Shown: positions 1-7,180, counted from the first letter of the stretch. The stretch is DNA of 8,944 bases from an uncultured Clostridia bacterium (GCA_945926565.1 CAMELY010000054.1:1-8944), one strand, 5' to 3'. Notes: generated from the letters alone by a model not told the origin. A program made the numbers and translations.

Positions 1-1080
1 CTTCAGGTCTACGTCGTCCCCCAGGGGCTTTTTCCGGGCGTGGACCTTGAGGATGCCCTCCCGGCCCTTAATGTCGGGATAGCCCACATAGATCTGCCGG
101 TCAAACCGGCCGGGCCGCAGCAGCGCCGGGTCGAGAATGTCCTGCCGGTTGGTGGCGGCCATGACGATGACCCCGGAGTTGCCCGCAAAGCCGTCCATCT
201 CCACCAGCAGCTGGTTCAGAGTCTGCTCCCGCTCATCGTGGCCGCCGCCCAGACCGGTGCCTCTCTGGCGGCCCACGGCGTCGATCTCATCGATAAAGAC
301 AATGGCGGGGGCGTTCTTTTTCGCCTGCTCAAAGAGATCCCGCACCCGGCTGGCGCCCACGCCCACATACAACTCCACAAAGTCGGAGCCGGAGATGGAG
401 AGAAAGCGAACGCCCGCCTCCCCGGCCACCGCCTTGGCCAGCAGTGTCTTACCGGTGCCCGGAGGGCCCACCAGCAGAATACCCTTGGGAATCCGGGCCC
501 CCAGCCGTCCGAACTTCTCCGGGTCCTGGAGGAAGTCCACCACCTCCTGGAGCTCCTCCTTCTCCTCCTCCGCCCCGGCCACATCGTCAAAGGTGACCTT
601 TTTGGCGTTGGGGTCGTCGTTGCTCACCGTTCTGGCCTTGCCGAACTGGGCGGGCCCCCCCTGCCCGGACTGCTGGCGCATCATGGCAAAAAAGAGGAAG
701 AAGATCAGCAGGGCGGTGATCAGAGAGGGCAGCATGCTGGCCCACCAGGGGGTTTCCGTGTCGGGATAATAGTTGTACCGGGTGATGATGCCGTCCGCCT
801 TCTGCTGCTGAACCAGGTCGTTCAGATCGGCATAGAAGGTGTCAAAGCTGTGGACGGAGCAGGAGATGGTCTCCTGACCGTCCAGAGGCTCCTTCAGCTT
901 GAGGGTGACCTCATTGTCCCGGATGGAGAACTCGGTGACCTTCTCCTGCTGGAAGAGCTGAACCATCTGGCTGTAGCTGATGTCTTCCGGCCGGTCCCAG
1001 CGCTCCAGCATGCTCACCAGGGAGAGGGCAAGACAGGCCAGAATCACATAGGACAGGATGGTGCGGTGGGAACGATTCAT
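1..1080 (-). CDS. ftsH: FtsH, ATP-dependent membrane zinc metalloprotease (C-terminal part outside window)
   Basis: FtsH is a membrane-anchored AAA+ hexamer that unfolds and degrades membrane and short-lived cytosolic proteins. Only the first 360 residues are in the window; the reading frame is open at the left edge, so the HExxH protease domain is not visible. Seen here: a first membrane helix at about residues 8-24, an extracytoplasmic segment to about 110, a second membrane helix at about 112-134, then the AAA+ module. That module has Walker A GPPGTGKT (205-212), pore loop with Y238-V-G (a common aromatic variant of the usual F-V-G), Walker B with D264 and E265, and the second region of homology with arginine fingers R325 and R328. 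The ATG at 1078-1080 is preceded by AAGGA about 9 nt upstream. It is the last visible gene of the minus-strand set and follows hpt after 67 bp, the usual Firmicute order. Identification is essentially certain. Confidence 0.97.
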   Translation of the reverse strand, partial: MNRSHRTILSYVILACLALSLVSMLERWDRPEDISYSQMVQLFQQEKVTEFSIRDNEVTLKLKEPLDGQETISCSVHSFDTFYADLNDLVQQQKADGIITRYNYYPDTETPWWASMLPSLITALLIFFLFFAMMRQQSGQGGPAQFGKARTVSNDDPNAKKVTFDDVAGAEEEKEELQEVVDFLQDPEKFGRLGARIPKGILLVGPPGTGKTLLAKAVAGEAGVRFLSISGSDFVELYVGVGASRVRDLFEQAKKNAPAIVFIDEIDAVGRQRGTGLGGGHDEREQTLNQLLVEMDGFAGNSGVIVMAATNRQDILDPALLRPGRFDRQIYVGYPDIKGREGILKVHARKKPLGDDVDLK

Positions 1081-1113
1081 GGTGTCACATCCTTATCAGA
1101 GCCGGACAGACGG

Positions 1114-1136
1114 GGGCGCGGCAGTTTGCCGCGCCC
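1114..1136. repeat. Perfect GC-rich hairpin between hpt and ftsH
   Basis: A perfect 10-bp inverted repeat (GGGCGCGGCA, then TGCCGCGCCC) encloses a 3-nt loop. It lies 11 bp after the hpt stop and about 33 bp before the ftsH start. On the minus-strand transcript it is followed by CCCGTCTGTCC and not by a T-run, so it is not a standard Rho-independent terminator. It may be an RNA-processing or stabilising hairpin that uncouples hpt and ftsH levels, or a member of a dispersed palindrome family like those at 4475-4656. The structure is certain; the role is inferred. Confidence 0.75.
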
Positions 1137-1147
1137 GTGTGTACCGG

Positions 1148-1696
1148 TCACTTTTCGTATACTTCCGGCTTGAGAATGCCGATGTAGGGGAGATTGCGAT
1201 ACTTTTCCGCATAGTCCAGCCCATAGCCCACCACAAAGGCGTCAGGCACCAGGAAGCCGTAATAGTCGGCGGTGATCGGCTTGACCCGGCGCTCCGGCTT
1301 GTCCAGCAGGGTGCAGATGCGGATGGAGGCGGGATTCCGGGCGGTGAGGATCTTGGTCAGATAGTCCAGGGTGTTGCCGGAGTCCAGAATATCCTCCACC
1401 AGGATGACGTGGGCGTTCTGGATGGGATCGGACAGATCCTTCTTGATCTCAATCTGTCCGCTGGAGCTGGTGCCCTTTCCGTAGGAGGAGGCGGCCATAA
1501 AGTCGATCCGGCAGGGGATGGTAATGCTCCGGCTCAGATCCGCCATAAAGATATAGGAGCCCCGGAGAATGCCCACCAGAACCACATTGTCCTTATCGGC
1601 ATAATCCCGGGAAATCTGTTCGCCCAGAACAGCCACTCTGCGCTTGAGCTCTTCTTCCGAGTAGAGGATTTCCAGAATATCTTGATCCATACCCAT
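1148..1696 (-). CDS. hpt: Hypoxanthine (guanine) phosphoribosyltransferase
   Basis: This cytosolic purine-salvage enzyme converts hypoxanthine or guanine plus PRPP to IMP or GMP. The 182-residue length is typical of bacterial type I phosphoribosyltransferases. Visible signatures are the early LRGSYIF loop (44-50), the flexible SYGKGTSS loop (71-78) that closes over the active site, the PRPP-binding motif VILVEDILDSGNTL (97-110) with acidic pair E101-D102, and the base-recognition end around DKPERR (132-137) and FVVGYGLDYAEKYRN (154-168). The start chosen is ATG 1694-1696; an in-frame ATG two codons later is an alternative. The best Shine-Dalgarno (AAAGGG) lies 13 nt upstream of the first ATG, slightly far. 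Only 27 bp separate it from the tilS stop, so co-transcription is likely. The tilS-hpt-ftsH order is widely conserved in Bacillota, which supports the call. Confidence 0.96.
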   Translation of the reverse strand: MGMDQDILEILYSEEELKRRVAVLGEQISRDYADKDNVVLVGILRGSYIFMADLSRSITIPCRIDFMAASSYGKGTSSSGQIEIKKDLSDPIQNAHVILVEDILDSGNTLDYLTKILTARNPASIRICTLLDKPERRVKPITADYYGFLVPDAFVVGYGLDYAEKYRNLPYIGILKPEVYEK

Positions 1697-1723
1697 GTTG
1701 TCACACCGACCCTTTCTCAGTTG

Positions 1724-3109
1724 TCATTGTTTTTTTGTCAATTTAATCTGCCAGGCCCCATTGCCCGGCAGGGCGCTCCAATCTGTGCTGACGCCGAAGC
1801 CGGCGACGGCGGCCACCGCTCCCTCCAGCACCAGGACGGGGATGGCATCCCGGCGCTCGGAAGGAATTCTGGCCTCCTGAAACAGCTTTTTCAGCGTCTT
1901 TGTGGGACGCCCCGTGAGGCGGATGCAGTCTCCCGCCTGCCGGGGCCGCACCAGCAGCTGCCCTTCCTCAGGCGGCCGCAGGTAAAAGACAGAGCGATCT
2001 CTCCCGGCGTCCGGGGGACAGAGCGCCTCCCGGCAGGAGACGGTGAGCCCCAGCTCAGGGAGCTCACAATTCTCCCCCGGGCCCAGCTGAACCGGAGAGA
2101 AGGACTGCCCCTCCGGAGAGGGAGGGGACAAAATCAGCATATCATAAATCCGACGGCCCTGCAACCGGTTGGTGAGGAAGATTTTCCCAGAGGAGTCATC
2201 CTCTGCCGCCAGCGCCAGCAACGCCCTGCGCTGCTGCCAGGGCAGCACGGTGCCGGGGGCGATCCGCTCCGCCATCTCCTGCACCAGCCGAAGCCCCAGG
2301 GCGGGCTCCAGCGCCGCCAGCCGGGAGGCGGAGACAGAGATGCCTTCTCCCTCTCTTTGCAGCAGCGCGTCGGCAATCCTGGCGGTCTCCCGGGCGAAAA
2401 AGACCTCGTCCAGCCGCAGGCTCTCCGCCGTCCGGGTGAGAGCGGCGGTCAGATTGGGATTTTTCTCCCGGAGCAGAGGCAGCACCTGGTGGCGGAGATA
2501 GTTCCGGGTGTAGGCGATGTCCCGGTTGCTCTCGTCCTCCCGGTGGGGGAGATGGTACTCCCGGCAGTAGGCCTCAATTTCGCTGCGGGACAGTGCCAGC
2601 AGGGGACGAATAATATGTCCCCGCCGGGGCGGAATGCCTCCCAGCCCCTTGAGACCGCTCCCCCGGAGCAGATGGAGCAGCAGGGTCTCCGCGTTGTCGT
2701 CGGCGTTGTGGGCGGTGGCGATATAGTCCGCCCCCACCGCCGCCCGGCAGTCCTCCAGAAAGCGGTAGCGCAGGGTGCGCCCCGCCTCCTCCAGGGTCAT
2801 GTTCTGTTTTTGGGCAAAGCCCGCCACATCTCCGGAGCCGGCCTCACAGGGAATCTCGTGAGCCTGGCACCAATGACGGACAAAATCCACATCTCCGGCG
2901 GACTCTGGCCGGAGCCGGTGGTCAAAGGTGGCGGCGGTGAGCCGGATTCTGCCCTCTTTGCTCCAGCGCCAGAGCAGATGGAGCAGCATCATGGAGTCTG
3001 TCCCGCCGGAGACGGCGCAGAGAACATGGCATCCCCCCTCCAGGGGAAAGCCCTCCCGCCGGCAGAAGGACAGAAGCTCCGCCTCCCGATTTAATCCTCG
3101 TGCTTCCAT
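1724..3109 (-). CDS. tilS: tRNA(Ile)-lysidine synthetase
   Basis: TilS is an essential enzyme that uses ATP and lysine to turn C34 of the CAU-anticodon tRNA-Ile into lysidine, so that the tRNA reads AUA as isoleucine. From the chosen start the protein has 461 residues. It shows the PP-loop SGGTDS (34-39), the DHRLR segment (63-67), the HNADDNAE motif (134-141) followed by the GSGLKGLGGI loop, and the family's RPLL...SRSEIEAYC and DESN...RNYLRHQVLP stretches. A C-terminal TilS domain follows, with RPRQAGD and KTLKKLFQEARIP. The ATG at 3107-3109 gives a normal short helix before the PP-loop and overlaps the end of dnaB by 19 bp, suggesting translational coupling; its own Shine-Dalgarno is weak. 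An in-frame GTG at 3143-3145 has an AAGG 10 nt upstream and would add 12 residues, so the start is not settled. Confidence 0.95.
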   Translation of the reverse strand: MEARGLNREAELLSFCRREGFPLEGGCHVLCAVSGGTDSMMLLHLLWRWSKEGRIRLTAATFDHRLRPESAGDVDFVRHWCQAHEIPCEAGSGDVAGFAQKQNMTLEEAGRTLRYRFLEDCRAAVGADYIATAHNADDNAETLLLHLLRGSGLKGLGGIPPRRGHIIRPLLALSRSEIEAYCREYHLPHREDESNRDIAYTRNYLRHQVLPLLREKNPNLTAALTRTAESLRLDEVFFARETARIADALLQREGEGISVSASRLAALEPALGLRLVQEMAERIAPGTVLPWQQRRALLALAAEDDSSGKIFLTNRLQGRRIYDMLILSPPSPEGQSFSPVQLGPGENCELPELGLTVSCREALCPPDAGRDRSVFYLRPPEEGQLLVRPRQAGDCIRLTGRPTKTLKKLFQEARIPSERRDAIPVLVLEGAVAAVAGFGVSTDWSALPGNGAWQIKLTKKQ

Positions 3110-4443
3110 TCCAGATTGGAGAAGGCGGTGAACTCGGGCAGCCACTGCACCATGACCTTGCCGGTCTCGCCGTGGCGGTTTTTGGCCACGATGATCTCCG
3201 CCTGATTTTTGTACTGGCTGTCCTCGTTATAGTAGTCGTCCCGGTAGATGAACAGCACCTCGTCGGCGTCCTGCTCGATGGCGCCGGATTCACGCAGGTC
3301 GGAGAGCATGGGCCGCTTGTCCGACCGGCTCTCGTTGGCACGGGAGAGCTGGCTCAGGCAGAGTACCGGCACGTTCAGCTCCTTGGCCATAATCTTGAGG
3401 GCGCGGGAGATGTCGGAGACCACCTGCTGCCGGTTCTCCCCGGCATAGTTTTGCTTGCCGCCGGAGGAGGTCATCAATTGCAGATAGTCGATGACCACCA
3501 GACCCAGATTTTCCACCCGGCGGCACTTGGCGTTCATGTCCGCCACTGAGAGGGAGGGGTTGTCGTCGATGAGGATGGAGGTGGCGTTGAGGCTCCGGCA
3601 GGCCAGGGTCAGCTTCTCCCAGTCCTCCTCCTCCAGCTGTCCGGTGAGCAGCTTCTGGTTGGGAAGGAAGGATTCGCTGGAAATGAGGCGCATGACCAGC
3701 TGCTCCCGGCTCATCTCCAGGGAGAAAAAGACCACCGCCTTGCCCGAGTGCTTGCCCGCGTCCAGCAGGATATTCAGGGCCAGAGAGGTCTTGCCCATGC
3801 CGGGACGGGCGGCCAGCAGCACCAGGTCGGAGTTGCCCAGGCCGGCGATCATCCGATCCAGATCGGTCAGGCCGGTAGAGAGGCCGGGCACCTCGCTGCC
3901 CGACTCGGAAAGCTCGCCAATCCGGGCGTAGACGTCGGCGGTGATGGAGGAGATGGGGGTGAGGCCCTGGGCGGCCCGGCCCTGGCGGATGGCGTAGATC
4001 CGCTGCTCCGCCGCCTCCAGCACCTGGGCGCCGGTTCCGGTGCCCTCGTTCACCAGCGCGGTGATGTCCCCCGCCGTCTCCGCCACCCGGCGCAGCAGAG
4101 CCTTGTCCTTGACAATCTCCACATACTCCATCACGTTGGCGGCGGTGGGGGTGACCTCCATCAATTGCAGGAGAAAGCTCCGGGTGGTGTCCTCCTGATA
4201 GGTGCCGTCCTGGCGCATCTGCTCCTGGACGGTGACCGGGTCAATCTTTTTGGACAGGGAGAACATGGAGTAGATGGCCTCGTAGACCTCCAGGTGCTGC
4301 TTGGTATAAAAGTCCTCCGGCCGCAGCGCCTCCACCACCTGGGGAATGCAGCGGCTGTCGATCAGCATGGCGCCCAGCACCGCCTGCTCGGCGGCGTCGG
4401 AATGGGGCATCTGTTTGCTTAACAGTTCGTCCAGCTCCGGCAT
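3091..4443 (-). CDS. dnaB: Replicative DNA helicase DnaB
   Basis: This is the hexameric 5'-3' helicase that unwinds DNA at the replication fork and works with primase (it is called DnaC in Bacillus). The 450-residue length is typical. The N-terminal collar domain spans about residues 10-115, starting with the PHSDAAEQAVLGAML segment, and a linker leads to the RecA-like motor. Motifs seen: Walker A ARPGMGKTS (212-220), catalytic glutamate E243 in SLEMS, Walker B VVIDYLQL (316-323) with D319, DLRESGAIEQDAD (382-394), and KNRHG (421-425) containing the basic finger residues. No intein interrupts the motor domain. The ATG at 4441-4443 has a strong Shine-Dalgarno, AGAAGGTGAG, ending 3 nt before it. 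A terminator-like hairpin sits immediately upstream at 4464-4496. Its TAA stop lies inside the start of tilS. Confidence 0.97.
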   Translation of the reverse strand: MPELDELLSKQMPHSDAAEQAVLGAMLIDSRCIPQVVEALRPEDFYTKQHLEVYEAIYSMFSLSKKIDPVTVQEQMRQDGTYQEDTTRSFLLQLMEVTPTAANVMEYVEIVKDKALLRRVAETAGDITALVNEGTGTGAQVLEAAEQRIYAIRQGRAAQGLTPISSITADVYARIGELSESGSEVPGLSTGLTDLDRMIAGLGNSDLVLLAARPGMGKTSLALNILLDAGKHSGKAVVFFSLEMSREQLVMRLISSESFLPNQKLLTGQLEEEDWEKLTLACRSLNATSILIDDNPSLSVADMNAKCRRVENLGLVVIDYLQLMTSSGGKQNYAGENRQQVVSDISRALKIMAKELNVPVLCLSQLSRANESRSDKRPMLSDLRESGAIEQDADEVLFIYRDDYYNEDSQYKNQAEIIVAKNRHGETGKVMVQWLPEFTAFSNLEWKHED

Positions 4444-4463
4444 GTTCTCACCTTCTGTACTTC

Positions 4464-4496
4464 AAAAATAGGGAGGGCCGATGGGTACATCGGCCC
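4464..4496 (-). terminator. Terminator-like hairpin with T-run in the dnaB leader
   Basis: On the minus-strand transcript a perfect 9-bp stem (GGGCCGATG with CATCGGCCC, 4-nt loop TACC) is followed by TCCCTA and then five Ts at 4468-4464. This resembles a Rho-independent terminator whose T-run is displaced by six bases, so it may be weak. It would end transcripts arriving from gdpP and rplI. Only 20 bp remain between the T-run and the dnaB start, leaving no room for a promoter, so dnaB must depend on read-through or on a promoter upstream of the hairpin. Attenuation or partial termination is therefore inferred. Confidence 0.55.
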
Positions 4497-4515
4497 TGTG
4501 AATGTTGCATGAGAC

Positions 4516-4595
4516 GGCCGTAGGGGCCGTTCACGAACGGCCCGCAAATAACGGAGACGTTGGGAACGGGCGATTCATGAATCGCCCCTACGGCC
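4516..4595. repeat. Two head-to-head copies of a 29-nt hairpin unit
   Basis: Copy 1 (4516-4544, plus strand) and copy 2 (4595-4567, minus strand) share 24 of 29 bases, beginning with the identical GGCCGTAGGGGC and ending GCCCG. Each contains its own palindrome: 4524-4543 has 9-bp arms with loop AC, and 4568-4587 is a perfect 20-bp palindrome. The outer 12 bp of the two copies form a terminal inverted repeat (4516-4527 with 4584-4595). Four of the five differences are two compensating base-pair swaps within the stems. The arrangement fits a miniature palindromic repeat of REP or MITE type. No coding sequence lies inside. Confidence 0.8.
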
Positions 4596-4636
4596 ATATG
4601 TGGAAACAGGGACGCCCTGCCATCAAAGGGCTGTAG

Positions 4637-4656
4637 GGCGGGGGCTTGCCCCCGCC
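4637..4656. repeat. GC hairpin, GTAGGG-led palindrome
   Basis: The arms GGCGGGGGC (4637-4645) and GCCCCCGCC (4648-4656) match perfectly around a TT loop. The hairpin begins 29 bp downstream of the rplI stop in the minus-strand transcript and has no following T-run. Its plus-strand lead GTAGGG (4633-4638) matches the lead of the paired units at 4516-4595, which suggests a related repeat family. It may also protect the 3' end of the gdpP-rplI message. Confidence 0.7.
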
Positions 4657-4684
4657 GCCTGTTGCCGATCCTGTGCTTTTGTCG

Positions 4685-5128
4685 TTACGCCTCTTCCACA
4701 AAGACGCTGACCACGGCGGAGATCTCATAGCCCAGCTTGGCCTTGACCTGATAGCCGCCGAAGGCCTTGATGGGATCGGACTGGAGGCTGGTCTTGGGGA
4801 TGTCGCAGCCGTACTGCTCCTTCAGCGCCTGGGAGATCTCCTTGGTGGTGACGCTGCCGAACAGCCGTCCGCCGGCGCCGGCCTTGGCCTTGACGTGGAC
4901 GGGCATATCCTTCAGCTTGGCGGCCAGCTCCAGAGCGGCCTGGCGCTCCTTGGCCTCCCGCTCCCGCTTGGCCTTTTCCAGCTGGTTCATGGTGTTGATA
5001 TTGTCGGTGGTGGCGGGCACAGCCAGCTTTTTGGGCAGCAGGAAGTTCCGGGCATAGCCGTCGGAGACCTCAATCATCTGGCCTTTTTTGCCCTGGCCCC
5101 GCACGTCCTTCTGTAAAATCACTTTCAT
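4685..5128 (-). CDS. rplI: 50S ribosomal protein L9 (bL9)
   Basis: bL9 binds 23S rRNA through its N-terminal domain and projects from the base of the L1 stalk, helping frame fidelity. The 147-residue length is typical. The start MKVILQKDVRGQGKKG and the family signature from G16 to A36 (G-x4-V-x2-GYARNFLLP-x3-A) are intact. A charged connecting helix covers about residues 45-75, and the C-terminal domain from about 76 includes GRLFGSVTTKEI (87-98). The ATG at 5126-5128 has AAAGGA about 9 nt upstream. It follows the gdpP stop by 55 bp, a gap that holds a small 5-bp hairpin (5148-5161) just before the Shine-Dalgarno. The gdpP-rplI-dnaB order is the standard Firmicute arrangement. Confidence 0.97.
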   Translation of the reverse strand: MKVILQKDVRGQGKKGQMIEVSDGYARNFLLPKKLAVPATTDNINTMNQLEKAKREREAKERQAALELAAKLKDMPVHVKAKAGAGGRLFGSVTTKEISQALKEQYGCDIPKTSLQSDPIKAFGGYQVKAKLGYEISAVVSVFVEEA

Positions 5129-5183
5129 AGCAGTTCATCCTTTCTCTCCGGCTTGTGCCGGAATCGTCACGCCGATGGGTTCA

Positions 5184-7162
5184 TCAGCTCTCAAAATACT
5201 TGTCAATGGCCTGGAGCAGCCGCCGCAGCGTCTCCTGCAGGGTGGTGTTGGGCACCTGGGCCCCGGCGGCAGCGGCGTTTCCGCCGCCTCCCAGTGCCTC
5301 CAGAATATACTGGACATTGACCTCGCCCACGCTCCGGCCACAGAGAATTACCGTGTTCCCGTCCGGGAAGAGGACGAAGGAGGCGTCCGCCCCCGCCACA
5401 TTGAGCAGCTCGTCCGCCGCCTGGGCGGCGATCACTCGGCCCACCGGGGCCTCCACGGCGGAGACGGCGATGTCCCCGTGTACCATCTTGGCCGCCCGGA
5501 TAACGTCGTACTTGGCAATCGTGTCCTCCAGATTGTTCTGGAACAGCTTTTTTACCTCGGTGGTGTCCGCACCACGGCGGCGCAGGAAGGCGGCGGCCTC
5601 AAAGGTGCGGCCTCCGGTGCGGAGGGTGAAGTTCTTGGTGTCCAGCACAATGCCGGCCAGCAGGGCCTCCGCCTCGGTTTTCAGCAGGTCGGAGGGCTCG
5701 ATCAGGTACTGAATCATCTCGGTGACCAGCTCACTGGCGGAGGAGGCGTAGGGCTCGTGGAAGTTGAGGGCGGCGTTGGAGATATAGTCCGCCGCCCTCA
5801 GATGGTGATCCACCACCGCCACCTTGGTGCAGGAGTCCAGCAGATCCCGGGCAATCACCTGATCCGGCCGGTTGGTGTCCACCACCACCAGCAGGGACTT
5901 GCTGTCCAGCTTGAGCATGGCGTCCTGATGACTGATAAACCGGCCCTCATACTCAGGCAGGGCGGAAATCTTTTTCCGCATGACGGAGCCGGGATAGAAG
6001 CCCGCCTCCTCCACGATGTAGACGGGAATCCCCTTGTGCCGGGCGATGGCGCAGATGCCGATGGAGGCGCCCACGGCGTCCAGGTCGGCAAACCGGTGGC
6101 CCATGACAAAGACAGTGGAGGCGGAGTGCATCAGCTCGTTGAGGGCGTTGGACATGACCCGGCTCTTCACCTTGGTGTGCCGTTCCGTCTCCTTGGCCCG
6201 TCCGCCGTAGAACTCAAAGTTGAAGCGGTTCTTGATGACCGCCTGATCGCCGCCCCGGGAGAGGGCCATCTCAATGGCGAGGCTGGCGTACTCCAGCATC
6301 TCCCCAAAGCCGGTGTCCATGCCGATGCCGATGGAGAGGGTGGCGCTGACGCCGTTGGGGCTGACCACCTTGTGCACCGCGTCCAGCAGGGAGAACCGGT
6401 TCTGCTGGAACTGGGTGAGATACTGCTCCTCAAAGATGCAGAGATACCGGTCCCGGTCAAACCGGCACAGCAGTCCGCCGGAGGGCTGGAGCCAAGTGGT
6501 GATTTCGTCCTCCACCGAGGAGCGGATGGTGCTCCGGGCCTTGTCGTTGGTGCTGCGGATCATGTCCTCATAGTTGTCGATGAGCAGGATGGAGACCACC
6601 GGCCGGGAGGCAAAATACCGCTCCCGGATTTTGGCCAGGTTGGAGATGTCCATCCAGTAGGTGGTGGCCAGCAGGCTCTCGCTCCCCTTGCCCACATGGG
6701 CCACATGGCCGAAGACCAGATAGCTCTTGCCGTCCAGCTGATACTCGGTGGGACACTGGGTCTTGCCGTCCAGCAGCCACTTGGTGGAAAGCCGGGAACG
6801 GCGGCGTCGATCTTGGTGTCAAACAGGTGCTCCCGGTCGCCGGTGATTTTCAGAAACCGGTCGTTGGACCAGATCACATCCCCCGTGTCCGGCTGGAAGA
6901 TTACCATGGGGAAGGGGGAGTTCACCATGGTGTCCTTGCTGGCGGCGTCGATGTTGCTGGTGACGCTGGCGATATACTTGGCCGTCTCCTTGCGGCGGCG
7001 GCTCCGGGTGATCAGGTAGTAGATAAACAGGATGACCACCAGACCCAGCTCCACCAGACCCACCTGAAGCTGGAAGAGGCAGGTGACCGCTCCGAACAGG
7101 AGCAGGAAAAAGAGGTAGAGCTTGACCCGGGGCTCCAGCATCCGGTTCAGTTTTTCATTCAA
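5184..7162 (-). pseudogene. gdpP: GdpP-type cyclic-di-AMP phosphodiesterase, broken by a one-base frameshift
   Basis: GdpP is a membrane protein that hydrolyses c-di-AMP to pApA, affecting potassium, cell wall and beta-lactam tolerance. Two frames together give the full family architecture: membrane helices at about residues 14-30 and 34-52, a PAS-like domain (about 70-165), a degenerate GGDEF domain (about 186-315, with FDRDRYL in place of the catalytic motif), a DHH domain with H356, D360, D362, D429 and D452-H453-H454, and a DHHA1 domain ending in GGGGN (N629). Numbering assumes the frame is repaired, giving 659 residues, the usual length. The break is in GGCTTTCC (6793-6786 on the minus strand), where one T appears missing; as read, translation runs out of frame and stops at 6560 after 200 residues. 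This is either a sequencing or assembly error or a true loss of function. The TTG start at 7162 is chosen because it follows GGGAGG; an in-frame ATG at 7246 would start inside the promoter's transcribed leader or before it. Confidence 0.88.
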
Positions 7163-7179
7163 AACGCAGTCCACCTCCC
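7160..7179 (-). promoter_or_regulatory. Ribosome binding site and TTG start of gdpP
   Basis: The transcript reads GGGAGG (7179-7174), 11 nt of spacer, then TTG (7162-7160), opening the peptide MNEKLNRMLEPRVKLYLFF. This decides the start: the next in-frame ATG (7141) has no Shine-Dalgarno, and the ATG one base inside the TTG codon's neighbour reads into a stop after two codons. A TTG start would lower translation and suit a low-abundance membrane enzyme; that last point is inference. Confidence 0.65.
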
Positions 7180-7180
7180 G

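Noticed and set aside
367..369. Tyrosine in the FtsH pore loop as a novel change
   Set aside because: An aromatic residue is retained and the Y-V-G form occurs in many clostridial FtsH proteins and related AAA+ unfoldases, so it is not noteworthy.
40..1173. Long plus-strand open frame opposite ftsH
   Set aside because: It is a GC-driven shadow: the minus strand encodes all FtsH motifs in order, and the plus-strand product is low-complexity, rich in Gly, Leu and His, with no recognisable domain.
1058..3094. 678-codon plus-strand open frame opposite hpt and tilS
   Set aside because: It spans two clear minus-strand genes with full motif sets and has a compositionally odd product; it is best explained by codon bias in GC-rich DNA.
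4444..4684. CRISPR array or small coding gene in the rplI-dnaB gap
   Set aside because: The repeats are palindromic, inverted and unevenly spaced, not direct repeats with unique spacers, and no open frame with a ribosome binding site is present.
6786..6793. Programmed ribosomal frameshifting in gdpP
   Set aside because: The site reads C GGC UUU C, not a canonical X XXY YYZ slippery heptamer, and the expected amino acids are restored by adding a single T, so an error or mutation is more likely.
5088..7019. 643-codon plus-strand open frame opposite gdpP
   Set aside because: The opposite strand carries membrane helices, PAS, degenerate GGDEF and DHH/DHHA1. The plus frame has no domain and no good ribosome binding site.
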